A DNA stretch of 64,000 nt from Neobacillus mesonae. Its GTDB lineage: Bacteria > Bacillota > Bacilli > Paenibacillales > Paenibacillaceae. The stretch spans positions 1,550,001 to 1,614,000 of the forward strand of contig JAMBOW010000001.1 in NCBI GenBank assembly GCA_023715865.1, read 5' to 3'. The notes beneath the pieces were generated by a model. It worked only from the letters and a program-made list of their open reading frames with translations, had not been told where the DNA came from and ran no database searches. This document shows positions 43,141 through 51,574 of this stretch, piece after piece; the first letter of the stretch is position 1; every line of letters begins with the position of its first letter. The position numbers and the translations under genes are program-made.

Positions 43141-45075
43141 ATGAGACCACCGTTAGAAGAAGCGGGAGCTCAAAGTGAAGCTTCTGCATTATACAAGTCG
43201 GATGAGAAATCTCTCTTCCAAAAAGCAGCATCCATCATTCGCATGATTTGTTCGAGATCGCTGCTGTTTTTTTCGCTTATTATGCTGTTCAAAAGCTACG
43301 TAGCCTGGTTTGGTGTATTTGAGGATGGACCTTCCTGGACCACTATGCTGAAAGAGCTGCCATTCGTACTCCTCATTTTCTGTTTAATCGAATGGTTTGC
43401 TACCAAAAGAAAGCTCATCGTCTATACCATTTTCAACCTGCTTTTAACCGGCATATTTTTTGCAGTGATTATTTACTATAAGTACTATGGTGTCATTGCT
43501 ACGTACAAAGCGCTGGAGCAGGTAAATCAGGTTACTGCTGTCAGCAACAGTGTCTTCTCGCTTATTGATCCTCAATACCTGCTTATTTTCACAGACATTA
43601 TCGTATTCGGTTTTTTGCTTATTCGCAGTAAGTCAGCTGTAAACTGGAAACAAGCCATCTTGAGACCGGTCAATCGAAAATTGATCGCTTCGTTGTTTTG
43701 CGTTTCACTTGTTATAACATCACTTAATATTTATACGAACCGTGGAGGCTTTAACGAGGTAGTCAAGGCAGAGAACATGGGTATATTCAACTACGAAGCC
43801 TACACACTGCTTGATCAGGAAGAGCCCGAACTCATTCCTACTAAGGAAATCACACAGGAAAATATTAATGAGATGAAAGGTATCGACGGTTCCGCTGTAT
43901 CGGGTTATGAAGGCGCGGCTGCTGGGAAAAACGTCATTATCATCCAGCTGGAATCTTTTCAAAACCTGCTCATTAATCTTCAAGTGGACGGTAAGGAAAT
44001 TACGCCAAATATGAATGAGCTGGTCAAGAATAATACGTATTTCTCGAATTTCTTCCAACAGGTAGGACAGGGCAATACGTCAGATGCCGAGTTTGTTGTA
44101 AATACTTCTTATTACATACCGCCCGAAGGTGCGGCTGTACAAAGGTATGTTGATAAGGAGCTGCCAAGCCTTCCAAGACTGCTGAAGGATGAAGGTTACG
44201 ATACTGCCACGTTCCACACGAATGTAGTGGAATTTTGGAATCGCAGTGAGCTGTACAGTTCACTAGGATTTGACCGCTATTACGACAAATCCTTCTTTGG
44301 CGAGGAAGATTCCGTTTATTTCGGGGCATCAGATGATGTGTTGTATCGAAAAACAGCGGAGGAGCTCGACAAGATGGATCAAACGGACCAGCCGTTTTAT
44401 GCTCATGTCATCTCCATGACGGCTCACCATCCGTTCACATTGCCTGAAGAAAAGGTGGGTATTACTTTACCTGAGCGATTTGACGATACGTTTGTAGGCG
44501 ACTATCTTCGCTCCCAGAACTACGCAGATAAAGAACTCGGTAAATTTATTGCGGATTTAAAAGAGCGCGGTATATGGGATAACAGCATTGTCCTCGTGTA
44601 TGGAGATCATTTAGGGCTTCCTACCACCTCGCTGGATCAAGATGATTTGGAGCTGCTCGAGGAAATGCTGGGTCATCCATACGATTATCCTGATATGATG
44701 AATATTCCATTTATTATTGCATCTTCTGGTGATACTCCTGTAGGAGAACAGACGCAAATTGGAGGTCAGGTAGATATTTTACCAACACTTTCGAGTCTGC
44801 TTGGCATATCGCTTGAGGATCACCTGCACTTCGGACAAAATTTACTGGCTGAGAAGGATTACAACTTGCTCCCGCAGCGTTATTATCTCCCAACCGGTTC
44901 TTTTGTTAACAGCAGTGAAGTCTTTATTTCCGGAAGCGGATTTGAAGACGGCTGGCACCACAGTTTAAATGGTATGGAAAACACAGCGAAAGCGACCGAA
45001 GAAGAGTTTTATAATGCTCTTGAGCTGCTGGAGCTGTCCAACAGCTACGTCTCCCAGCTTCCGTTAAAGAATTAG
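43141..45075 (+). CDS. LTA synthase family protein, second copy
   Basis: This is a 644-residue relative of the protein at 15.9-17.8 kb. It has about five N-terminal hydrophobic segments (about 45-220) after a 40-residue cytosolic head, then the extracellular sulfatase fold with QVGQGNTSDAEF (Thr nucleophile), FHTNVVEFWNRSELY, MTAHHPF and VYGDHLG. A stop codon lies two codons upstream of the ATG at 43141, so this is the longest start, although no clear ribosome site precedes it; a better SD (GGGAGGG) lies about 45 bases further up. Paralogous LtaS proteins share work in Bacillus as synthase, primase and stress form. Their roles cannot be divided by sequence alone. Confidence 0.88.
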   Translation: MRPPLEEAGAQSEASALYKSDEKSLFQKAASIIRMICSRSLLFFSLIMLFKSYVAWFGVFEDGPSWTTMLKELPFVLLIFCLIEWFATKRKLIVYTIFNLLLTGIFFAVIIYYKYYGVIATYKALEQVNQVTAVSNSVFSLIDPQYLLIFTDIIVFGFLLIRSKSAVNWKQAILRPVNRKLIASLFCVSLVITSLNIYTNRGGFNEVVKAENMGIFNYEAYTLLDQEEPELIPTKEITQENINEMKGIDGSAVSGYEGAAAGKNVIIIQLESFQNLLINLQVDGKEITPNMNELVKNNTYFSNFFQQVGQGNTSDAEFVVNTSYYIPPEGAAVQRYVDKELPSLPRLLKDEGYDTATFHTNVVEFWNRSELYSSLGFDRYYDKSFFGEEDSVYFGASDDVLYRKTAEELDKMDQTDQPFYAHVISMTAHHPFTLPEEKVGITLPERFDDTFVGDYLRSQNYADKELGKFIADLKERGIWDNSIVLVYGDHLGLPTTSLDQDDLELLEEMLGHPYDYPDMMNIPFIIASSGDTPVGEQTQIGGQVDILPTLSSLLGISLEDHLHFGQNLLAEKDYNLLPQRYYLPTGSFVNSSEVFISGSGFEDGWHHSLNGMENTAKATEEEFYNALELLELSNSYVSQLPLKN

Positions 45076-45094
45076 TTCAGTAACTCATAATTAG

Positions 45095-45143
45095 AAAAGG
45101 CACCTGAATTCTTGAACAAAGAATTTCAGGTGCCTTTTCTTAT
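45095..45143. terminator. Bidirectional terminator between the second LTA synthase and the lactonase gene
   Basis: AAAAGGCACCTGAAATTC-type arms (GGCACCTGAATTCTT / AAGAATTTCAGGTGCC) are flanked by A and T tracts between convergent genes. Confidence 0.85.
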
Positions 45144-45164
45144 AAATTTATGAATCCTTCGTGA

Positions 45165-46241
45165 TTACATGTACACCGGCCAAACGCATACAGGTTTAGG
45201 TGAAGTTACTTGATTGCCTGTATAGGTTAATTGACCATTTACCTTGTTCACGCTGAAGAGCACAATGTTATTGGCATCCCGGTTTGCTGCCAGCAGAAGA
45301 TCTCCATTAGGAGTCAGCGCAAAATGACGCGGATGACCGCCTTCTGTAGAGATGTGCTGTGTGACCGTTAGTTTGCCGTCTTCTGCAATGGCATACACAA
45401 CGATGCTGTCATGACCGCGGTTAGAACCGTACAGGAAGCGACCATCCTTCGATAAGGTGATCTCAGCACAAGTATTCTCTCCTTCAAAGCCCTCCGGCAA
45501 TGTGGACAAGGTTTGGTGTTCTTTCAGGTCGCCTTGATCCGCATCGTATGTAAAGAAAGTAACTGTAGAGTCCACTTCGTTAATGACATATGCATAGCTG
45601 CCGTTTGGATGGAATACGAGATGTCTTGGACCCGCTCCGGCATGGGTGTTTACTTCCCGGTGCAGAACAAGCTTGTTGTTCTCCCTGTCAATCGTGTAAA
45701 CGAATATTTTATCAATTCCAAGATCCTGAACCATAATATATTTGCCGTCTGGAGAGAAGAATGCAGAATGCACATGAGGGCGGTCTTGACGCTCTGGATG
45801 CGCTCCTCTGCCTGAATGCTGCTTGGAATCGAGCATTTGACCAACACTGCCGTCCTCATTAAGGGATACCAGACTAACCGCACCGCCGTGATAGCTGGAG
45901 ATAATTAAATATTGACCTTGCGGGTCTTTTTGTACATGGCAGGTTGGAGCAATCGCTGATTGTGCACGGTTCATGAAAGTAAGTTCACCTTGCTCTGGAT
46001 GAATCGTAAATGCGAGCACTTCACCAGCTTTCCCTCCATCAGCTGTGGCAATTTCACCGATGGCATAAAGACGCTGCTGTTCAGCGTCGACTTGAAGGAA
46101 TGTCGGGTTCTTCACACCTGACACTGCAGAGAGAAGGCTAAGCTCAGCTGTTTTTTCATCCAATTCATAAACATGGATTCCTGGGTCGCTTGATTCGGAA
46201 TAAGAACCTGTAAATACAAGTAGTCGGGATTGTGCTGTCAT
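45165..46241 (-). CDS. Lactonase family beta-propeller protein (6-phosphogluconolactonase-like)
   Basis: The start at 46241 (TAQSRLLVFTGSYSESSDPGI) follows AAGGAGG; the longer frame from 46310 overlaps the osmC-like gene. The 358-residue protein is a seven-bladed propeller of the YkgB/Pgl type, with HVQKDPQGQYLIISSYHGGAVSL, HPERQDRPHVHSAFFSPDG, GAGPRHLVFHPNG and GGHPRHFALTPNGDLL. Members hydrolyse 6-phosphogluconolactone, though some act on other lactones. It lies 13 bases downstream of the OsmC gene, so the two probably form one unit. Confidence 0.88.
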   Translation of the reverse strand: MTAQSRLLVFTGSYSESSDPGIHVYELDEKTAELSLLSAVSGVKNPTFLQVDAEQQRLYAIGEIATADGGKAGEVLAFTIHPEQGELTFMNRAQSAIAPTCHVQKDPQGQYLIISSYHGGAVSLVSLNEDGSVGQMLDSKQHSGRGAHPERQDRPHVHSAFFSPDGKYIMVQDLGIDKIFVYTIDRENNKLVLHREVNTHAGAGPRHLVFHPNGSYAYVINEVDSTVTFFTYDADQGDLKEHQTLSTLPEGFEGENTCAEITLSKDGRFLYGSNRGHDSIVVYAIAEDGKLTVTQHISTEGGHPRHFALTPNGDLLLAANRDANNIVLFSVNKVNGQLTYTGNQVTSPKPVCVWPVYM

Positions 46242-46254
46242 TTTAAAATCCTCC

Positions 46255-46704
46255 TTATATGCTTTCTGTGAGCACGGTCGGCTCAGTCGTAATTTGTACA
46301 TTTCCTGCAACAGCTCTTGAAATCATACAGGAGCTTTCTGCTTTGTGAGCTATACGAGTCGCTTTATCCATATCTTCCGGTGTCGCTTCTTTAGCAAGGG
46401 TAATCACAGGAGAGTGCTTAATCGCTTCGTAAGTAAAAATATTATTAGTTACATCCACTGTCGCTTCTGACTTAAGGGTCAGACTGGAGGTTGCCACTGC
46501 GGAACGCTCCAGCATAGCTGCCAATGTGATGAGATAGCAAGTAGCTGCTGCACCAAGGAGCATTTCATCCGGGTTTGTACCGATTCCGGGTCCTCCCATT
46601 TCTTTAGGTATGGAAATTTGTGTCTTGAGCTGACCGGCTTCGATCGTACCATCACTGTTTCGACCGCCATTCCAGACAGCATTAAGTATAAACGGATGCT
46701 TCAT
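46255..46704 (-). CDS. OsmC/Ohr family protein
   Basis: This 149-residue protein starts at 46704 (KHPFILNAVWNGGRN) with GGAGGG ahead; upstream in-frame ATGs lack a ribosome site. It has the OsmC fold with GGPGIGTNPDEMLLGAAATCYLITLAAML and a second Cys in KAESSCMISRAVAGNV, the paired cysteines that reduce organic hydroperoxides in this family. It resembles the SACOL1771-like subgroup. It is followed by the lactonase gene. A role in peroxide defence is inferred from the family. Confidence 0.88.
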   Translation of the reverse strand: MKHPFILNAVWNGGRNSDGTIEAGQLKTQISIPKEMGGPGIGTNPDEMLLGAAATCYLITLAAMLERSAVATSSLTLKSEATVDVTNNIFTYEAIKHSPVITLAKEATPEDMDKATRIAHKAESSCMISRAVAGNVQITTEPTVLTESI

Positions 46705-46773
46705 GTAAACCCTCCTATCTTCCCTATCATACCATAGTCTGTCTATGTAAGATAAACAACAGGGCATCCAGCT

Positions 46774-46822
46774 TAAAAAGCCGGGAAGGCTCATTATCAT
46801 GAGCTCTCGCCGGCTTTTACAG
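46774..46822 (-). terminator. Terminator after the OYE-type reductase gene
   Basis: On the minus strand AAAAGCCGG...GAGCTCAT/ATGAGCCT...CCGGCTTTT forms a long stem ending in TTTTT, about 30 bases past the stop. Confidence 0.8.
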
Positions 46823-46852
46823 CGGAGTAACAGCCTTAGATCATCTTATTTC

Positions 46853-47980
46853 TTATTCTGAATCAACCACAGGGAACCATCCTGGCACATTTAAGATCAT
46901 ATTCCATAAGGGATCAGGGATTTGCAATCTCTCCTGATCTTCCTTCGTCATCGTAACAGCAATATGCTCCTCATTACCTGACTCAATCTTCTCCACCCAA
47001 TCCGGTTCAATAATAAGCTCCCGGCCGAGCGCAAGAAGCGGCACTCCTGTTTCCAAAGCATGAATTGCTTCATCAGGTGTGTGAATCAGTCCTACACCGA
47101 TGACCGGCACTTGATTTCCTACTCTCTCCAATATCCATTCCATTCTGGATTTAGAATCGTCTGCACCTCTTCTCGGTTTAGACCAGAAATCATTCAAGGA
47201 TACGTGAATGTAATCAAGATTTTTTCCTTTGAGAGCATCAAGCAGTACAAATGTTTCCTCCATTGTAAGGCCCGGTGTTTCAGGCTCTTCAGGAGAGAAG
47301 CGATAGCCCACAATAAACGGTGACTTGGCATGCTCTTTTACGACAGCTTGAACCCGGTCAATAACTTCAAGGGCAAAGGTCAGTCGTTTGTGCGCGTCTC
47401 CGCCAAAACGATCCTCTCTGCGATTAGAATGAGGCGATACAAATTGCTGAATCAAATATCCGTTTGCTCCATGAATCTCCACTCCATCAAAACCTGCAGC
47501 AATGGCTCTTCGAGTTGCTTCTCCAAAATCGTTAATGATGTCTACAATCTCGGATTCTGAAAGCTCTCTCGGCATAGGCGATCCCGGTCTTTCACTTGCG
47601 ACAGCACTTGGAGCCACGACATCACCATTCACCGCTTCAGGGGGGCATAAACGTCCGCCGTGGAATATTTGCAGCACAGCTTTCGCACCCTGCTCCTTAA
47701 TCGAATTTGCAAGACTCGTAAGACTTGGAATAAAGGAATCTTCTGTTGCTGCAAACTGGCCGGCAAAGCCTTTCCCATTATCAGTCACATAAGTAACCGC
47801 AGTAACGACCATGCTTGCTCCTCCCGAACGACGGGCATAATAAGCCAGCTCTGCATCTGACACGGTACCATCTTCATTAGATGAAGAATGAGTCATCGGC
47901 GCCATAACGATTCTGTTCTTCAGCGTAATACCATTCGGTAAGCTTACCTTTTCAAGTATAGGACTGTATTTTGTGTTCAT
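46853..47980 (-). CDS. Old-yellow-enzyme-type NADH-dependent flavin oxidoreductase
   Basis: This 375-residue FMN TIM barrel has LKNRIVMAPMTH, QIFHGGR, GFDGVEIHGANGYLIQQFVSPHSNRREDRFGG and ALGRELIIEPDW, as in OYE reductases such as NamA/YqiG. The HGGR and HGANGYL residues set up flavin and substrate binding. AAAGGAG precedes the ATG. The gene has a strong promoter with an inverted repeat in its spacer, so it is probably inducible, perhaps by electrophiles. The physiological substrate is not known. Confidence 0.92.
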   Translation of the reverse strand: MNTKYSPILEKVSLPNGITLKNRIVMAPMTHSSSNEDGTVSDAELAYYARRSGGASMVVTAVTYVTDNGKGFAGQFAATEDSFIPSLTSLANSIKEQGAKAVLQIFHGGRLCPPEAVNGDVVAPSAVASERPGSPMPRELSESEIVDIINDFGEATRRAIAAGFDGVEIHGANGYLIQQFVSPHSNRREDRFGGDAHKRLTFALEVIDRVQAVVKEHAKSPFIVGYRFSPEEPETPGLTMEETFVLLDALKGKNLDYIHVSLNDFWSKPRRGADDSKSRMEWILERVGNQVPVIGVGLIHTPDEAIHALETGVPLLALGRELIIEPDWVEKIESGNEEHIAVTMTKEDQERLQIPDPLWNMILNVPGWFPVVDSE

Positions 47981-48037
47981 TGTGCCACTCCTTTATATAT
48001 AGTGAAGTAAGATTTCTATTTCCTCAAGTCGTTATAA

Positions 48038-48091
48038 ACTTCAAGTGTCTTACTGAAACAATTATAGTTACTTGAAATCATTCATTCAAGT
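48038..48091 (-). promoter_or_regulatory. Promoter and operator of the OYE-type reductase gene
   Basis: On the minus strand TTGAAT (48084-48089), a 17-base spacer and TATAAT (48061-48066) form a near-consensus promoter. ACTTGAA and TTCAAGT (48070-48091, 8-base spacing) form a perfect inverted repeat within and across the spacer. A related ACTTCAAGT palindrome sits at 48038-48046 near the start point. This is the expected geometry for a repressor. Confidence 0.65.
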
Positions 48092-48111
48092 TACAGAGGT
48101 CTCATAACCTC

Positions 48112-48163
48112 AAAAAGAGTCCAGATCTGTAAAAAGAATTCAGAACCAGACTCTTTTTTATAG
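48112..48163 (-). terminator. Terminator after the SRAP gene
   Basis: On the minus strand AAAAAAGAGTC and GACTCTTTTT arms with inner pairings are followed by a T tract. It lies just past the SRAP stop codon. Confidence 0.7.
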
Positions 48164-48179
48164 GAAAAACTATCTGCCT

Positions 48180-48854
48180 TTAGTTTTTCACCAAGGCTTT
48201 ATGCATATCCACTTCTTTCACGCATTCTTGCGTATCATGCTGATCATTGAAAGCAAGGGGAGTTACAGGATATACGTCCATCATTGTATCTTGATAAGAT
48301 CTTAACATAGGCAGCAGCTGATGCATCTCTGTTGCACTTGGATCAAGCCAGGCATCGATTTGATCAGCTGTAAGAATAGCAGGCATACGTGTGTCAAACT
48401 CGCGAATCGTTACATTCGCATCAGCCATGAGCATCGTACAAGTGCGAAGCGGCTGCTTCCGGGTATCCTTCCACACCTCATAGAGTCCTGCAATCCCAAA
48501 CATGGAACGATCCGGCATAACGACTCTAACAGCATATCTTCGTTTCCCTTCCTGCCTCCAGTAGTAGAAACCATTGCAAGGAATGACACAGCGCTTTGTC
48601 TGCACCATTTTACGGTAAGTCACATTTTCGTTTACGGACATCAGGTCGGCATTAACAGCATCCTTGCCCCAAAAAGGAATAAATCCCCAGCGATACTCAT
48701 CCATGATACGCTCTCCATCCTCATAGAGAATAATTGGAGCATGCTGCGTCGGACTAATATTGTAACGGTTTTTGTAATAATACATAACTCGCTGTATCGC
48801 AAATTGATCACGCACCTCTTCTAAATCCGCGGCCAATGAATAACGTTTGCACAT
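48180..48854 (-). CDS. SRAP (SOS response-associated peptidase/YedK-HMCES) protein with changed active-site residues
   Basis: This 224-residue SRAP-fold protein would bind abasic sites in single-stranded DNA through a thiazolidine link to Cys2, which is present (MCKRY). Other residues normally conserved are changed. The NARxET stretch reads NADLMSVNEN (68-77). The catalytic Glu of GFYEW is Tyr98 (NGFYYW). The His of IHDRMP is replaced (FDTRMP, Asp154 at the aligned place). A good ribosome site (GGGAGG) is present. It could still cross-link abasic DNA without reversing the link, or have a different role. Confidence 0.82.
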   Translation of the reverse strand: MCKRYSLAADLEEVRDQFAIQRVMYYYKNRYNISPTQHAPIILYEDGERIMDEYRWGFIPFWGKDAVNADLMSVNENVTYRKMVQTKRCVIPCNGFYYWRQEGKRRYAVRVVMPDRSMFGIAGLYEVWKDTRKQPLRTCTMLMADANVTIREFDTRMPAILTADQIDAWLDPSATEMHQLLPMLRSYQDTMMDVYPVTPLAFNDQHDTQECVKEVDMHKALVKN

Positions 48855-49238
48855 ACCTTTTCTTCCTCCCTGTATTTTCCTTTATCTTTTGTGACCACAG
48901 GGAAATTTATACATGATTTTTTCGGGGAATCATCGAATTATGTAATACTTTGATATTAAACCGACTGATTTCCTTTTCCTTGCAATCCTTCGAAGGTATA
49001 ATCTTCGCAGCGATGACCCGAACCGAATTGCTGAGGATAAGACGCCGAAGGAAGTTCGTATCTCCATCGATTTGCTTATGTGGGATTCGGCTGCCTAGCT
49101 TGTAGTCATTTTTCTGACATTTAGACTCTGATTCTACACTCTGGCTAGGCTGATTCAGTTCAATCATTTCTTGGTGAATATGCCTAGTATGGAAGAACAT
49201 ACTATGACATATCAAGAATATAAGGACGGTGAATCAGC
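48855..49238. other. Intergenic region without a confident gene
   Basis: A 102-residue minus-strand frame (48907-49215) and a short plus-strand frame (about 48943-49098, ending ISIDLLMWDSAA) overlap here. Neither has a ribosome site or a recognisable domain. It could contain decayed coding sequence, and it must hold upstream sites for the SRAP gene and the plus-strand membrane gene. No RNA family was recognised. Confidence 0.45.
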
Positions 49239-49925
49239 TTGGATTTTTGGATATATTCCGTAATCGGACTTATTTATCTAATCGTTGTTTTATGGATCGC
49301 TCAGGATCTATCCAGAACTAAACGTTGGGTGAAATATCCTGTATTTCTTCTCGTCGTATCACTCTGTCTTGCATACGATAATCTAATCATTGCTGCAGGC
49401 GAAAGGATAGGTGAGGGCAGCTTATTAATGACCCTCAGCAGTCTCCGATTTTGGCTTCATGCCTTTGCTACACCTTCCCTTGTCATTGTAGGGTATTATA
49501 TTTTACAGCGTTCAGGCGCCAAGTTTGCTCAGCATCACATCACACATGCTGCCGCCTGGATCATAACCGTAGGGCTAATCATTTACCAGATTGTAAGCTC
49601 CACCTTATCTGAGGTTCAAAATCTCGCTGCCATTGAAGAGTACGGTGTTTTGAGATATTCAGCCGCAGGTCATGCAGGGCCGCCAATCATGGTTATTATT
49701 GTTGGCGTTCTGCTCCTGCTTGCAGGAGTCATCGTTCTCGTTAAACAAAAGTGGGCATGGCTGCTTATCGGAACAGCTTTATTGTTTGTGGGGCAGATGA
49801 TTCCGATGCCAATTGAAAGCTCAGCTGCAACCAATGTCTTCGAGCTGATCCTTATTTTGTCCATATGGATTACGATCAAGTTTCAGGATCGAAAGGTTAA
49901 CGGCATGAATTCTTCATCCACTTAA
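49239..49925 (+). CDS. Polytopic membrane protein, function unknown
   Basis: This 228-residue protein has about seven hydrophobic segments (near 5-22, 35-52, 70-92, 105-122, 148-166, 172-190 and 200-215) and few polar loops. It starts with TTG at 49239, preceded by AAGGACGGTGA. Paired glycines and prolines (GHAGPPIM, GQMIPMP) lie in the membrane part. I recognise no family. It ends at a bidirectional terminator. Confidence 0.65.
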   Translation: MDFWIYSVIGLIYLIVVLWIAQDLSRTKRWVKYPVFLLVVSLCLAYDNLIIAAGERIGEGSLLMTLSSLRFWLHAFATPSLVIVGYYILQRSGAKFAQHHITHAAAWIITVGLIIYQIVSSTLSEVQNLAAIEEYGVLRYSAAGHAGPPIMVIIVGVLLLLAGVIVLVKQKWAWLLIGTALLFVGQMIPMPIESSAATNVFELILILSIWITIKFQDRKVNGMNSSST

Positions 49926-49975
49926 CTAAAATAAGCTCCAATTCCGCTTATGCAGAATTGGAGTTTATTTTTACT
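49925..49975. terminator. Bidirectional terminator
   Basis: AAAATAAGCTCCAATTC pairs with GAATTGGAGTTTATTTT, with T tracts on both strands between convergent genes. Confidence 0.85.
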
Positions 49976-49983
49976 CCTAGTGT

Positions 49984-50418
49984 TTATAGCATCCACATTC
50001 TTTGTGTTAATACCGGGACATTATACTTGTCTCCCCAATCATGCAATGACTCAAAGGCTTCATCGGCCTCCTGCTTGTTCTGAACGCGATAAGCATTCAT
50101 CATCGGTACAAACCTGCGCCCTTTCGGCTTTATTCCGATGTGCGGGCCATAATATTCTTCAATGATGATCGACTTAATCTGGTCTGATGTATAGGTCTGA
50201 TCGCCAATTTGAATCGAATCGTTAACCAGCTGAAATATTTGAGGCTTAATAAAAAGATGAACCAATGCGAATATCAACTCAAACAAAAATAAGGCGGCAA
50301 TAACAAAAAATGCAATAAAAATATACTGATAATCCACATTAAACGCCAAGTATCCCATGGTTACGGTATTTGCCCCGGTCGCAAAAAGTGGTGAATTTCT
50401 TTTTCTGCGTCTGACCAT
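49984..50418 (-). CDS. Two-helix membrane protein with PH-like C-terminal domain
   Basis: This protein of about 145 residues has two hydrophobic segments (near 20-35 and 38-58 from the chosen start), then a soluble part (DSIQIGDQTYTSDQIKSIIIEEYYGPHIGIKP...). The strand pattern recalls bacterial PH-like domains and matches the next gene upstream (DIDSIIISGYFNPSIGLQL). The start is uncertain: GGAGGAGG lies ahead of a CTG nine bases on and an ATG at 50418 further on, while the longest frame begins with TTG at 50448. It is 30 bases from its paralogue, so the pair is an operon. Function unknown. Confidence 0.6.
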   Translation of the reverse strand: MVRRRKRNSPLFATGANTVTMGYLAFNVDYQYIFIAFFVIAALFLFELIFALVHLFIKPQIFQLVNDSIQIGDQTYTSDQIKSIIIEEYYGPHIGIKPKGRRFVPMMNAYRVQNKQEADEAFESLHDWGDKYNVPVLTQRMWML

Positions 50419-50478
50419 AAATCCCAGATTAAACAACCTCCTCCACAAATAAATATCTTCAATGAATCTTAGTTAGGG

Positions 50479-50904
50479 CTAGTATCTAAGTGTCCCTTTT
50501 TTCACCTGTACCTGATGAAGTGCTGCCCACTCTTTGATTTCCTTCATGATTTGGTCTTCCTGCTTCTGATCTTGAAATTTGATTCGCAAATAGAGGGGTG
50601 TCTTTTTCTTCTTAGTCAGCTGCAGTCCGATGGAAGGGTTGAAATATCCACTAATAATGATGCTATCAATGTCTGAGGCAATAACGGAATGCTTTCCCAC
50701 ACAATAGGCATCAGCTGACAGCTGGAACTCAACAGGTTTATAGGGCTTGTATCTGATGAAATATGTAAGAAAATAAATCAAGTATGCTAACAAGAATAGT
50801 ATGAATAAAGGAAAAACAATTAAGAACACATCAAGTTCTCCACGCCCTCCTAGGTTAAGGATAAATAATACTACTTGCTGAATAATTATAATATTGAGAT
50901 ACAT
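50479..50904 (-). CDS. Two-helix membrane protein with PH-like C-terminal domain, paralogue of the next gene
   Basis: This protein of about 141 residues has two hydrophobic segments (near 3-18 and 25-50) and a soluble C-terminal half (FQLSADAYCVGKHSVIASDIDSIIISGYFNPSIGLQLTKKKKTP). It aligns with the downstream protein in layout and in the (D/K)SIII-x2-(Y/F)-x2-P-x-IG motif. The ATG at 50904 is used; a TTG two codons earlier is possible and the ribosome site is weak. Tandem duplication followed by divergence is the simplest origin. Confidence 0.6.
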   Translation of the reverse strand: MYLNIIIIQQVVLFILNLGGRGELDVFLIVFPLFILFLLAYLIYFLTYFIRYKPYKPVEFQLSADAYCVGKHSVIASDIDSIIISGYFNPSIGLQLTKKKKTPLYLRIKFQDQKQEDQIMKEIKEWAALHQVQVKKGTLRY

Positions 50905-51055
50905 CAGCAATGGGACTACATGCGGCCGCTTAACCCTATGGGATTGTTCATATTCAAAAATATACTTCTTCTCCTTTCTCCTTAAAGTTGTGAATATTCA
51001 TTTGTATTCAAAGCGAACTGAAATGTGCACTTCATTTTCTAATTATGTAAATGCC

Positions 51056-51322
51056 TTATTTACGTCCCGCACCTGCTCGAGCAATCATTAATATTCCTGT
51101 CCTAACTAACCCATACACTAGCAAAACTACAACCGCCAGTACAGGATAGGACCAGGGATTTCCCTCGATGACAACACTGCTGCTGCTTGCTGCAGCTCTA
51201 CCTTCTAACATATTTGGCTCATAAAGCAGAGTAAGCACCATTCCTGATATAACCGGCACAATGAGCAAAGCTCCCACAAGAACAAGGGTCAATTCAATCA
51301 TAAGTTTCGTTCTCTGCTTCAC
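51056..51322 (-). CDS. Small two-helix membrane protein
   Basis: This 88-residue protein has two hydrophobic segments (8-34 and 57-80) separated by a serine-rich loop (RAAASSSSVVIEGNP). It starts with GTG after GGAGGGAATGGATAG. I recognise no family. Its length and good start make it a likely real gene. It lies some 150 bases upstream of the PH-like pair and may be transcribed with it. Confidence 0.5.
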   Translation of the reverse strand: MKQRTKLMIELTLVLVGALLIVPVISGMVLTLLYEPNMLEGRAAASSSSVVIEGNPWSYPVLAVVVLLVYGLVRTGILMIARAGAGRK

Positions 51323-51519
51323 CTATCCATTCCCTCCCTCGTTTTCATTACCATAATATTACATATCCATAGTAACGGAGCGGGTTTTGTGATGTCAACG
51401 AAACTTATCCGATCTTTTGCAGCTGCTACCTATGATCATTGTTGTACTGAATTTTTTTGAAATGGCTCACATAAAAATTTTAAGATCTGTGTCACTTTAT
51501 CAAGCCTTTTCCTTTACAA

Positions 51520-51556
51520 CAAAAAAACACCTCAAAGGTAGAGGTGTTTTCCGTAT
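51520..51556 (-). terminator. Terminator after the first GNAT gene
   Basis: On the minus strand AACACCTC pairs with GAGGTGTT, followed by TTTTTG. Confidence 0.8.
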
Positions 51557-51574
51557 TTTGCTTATTTAATATAG

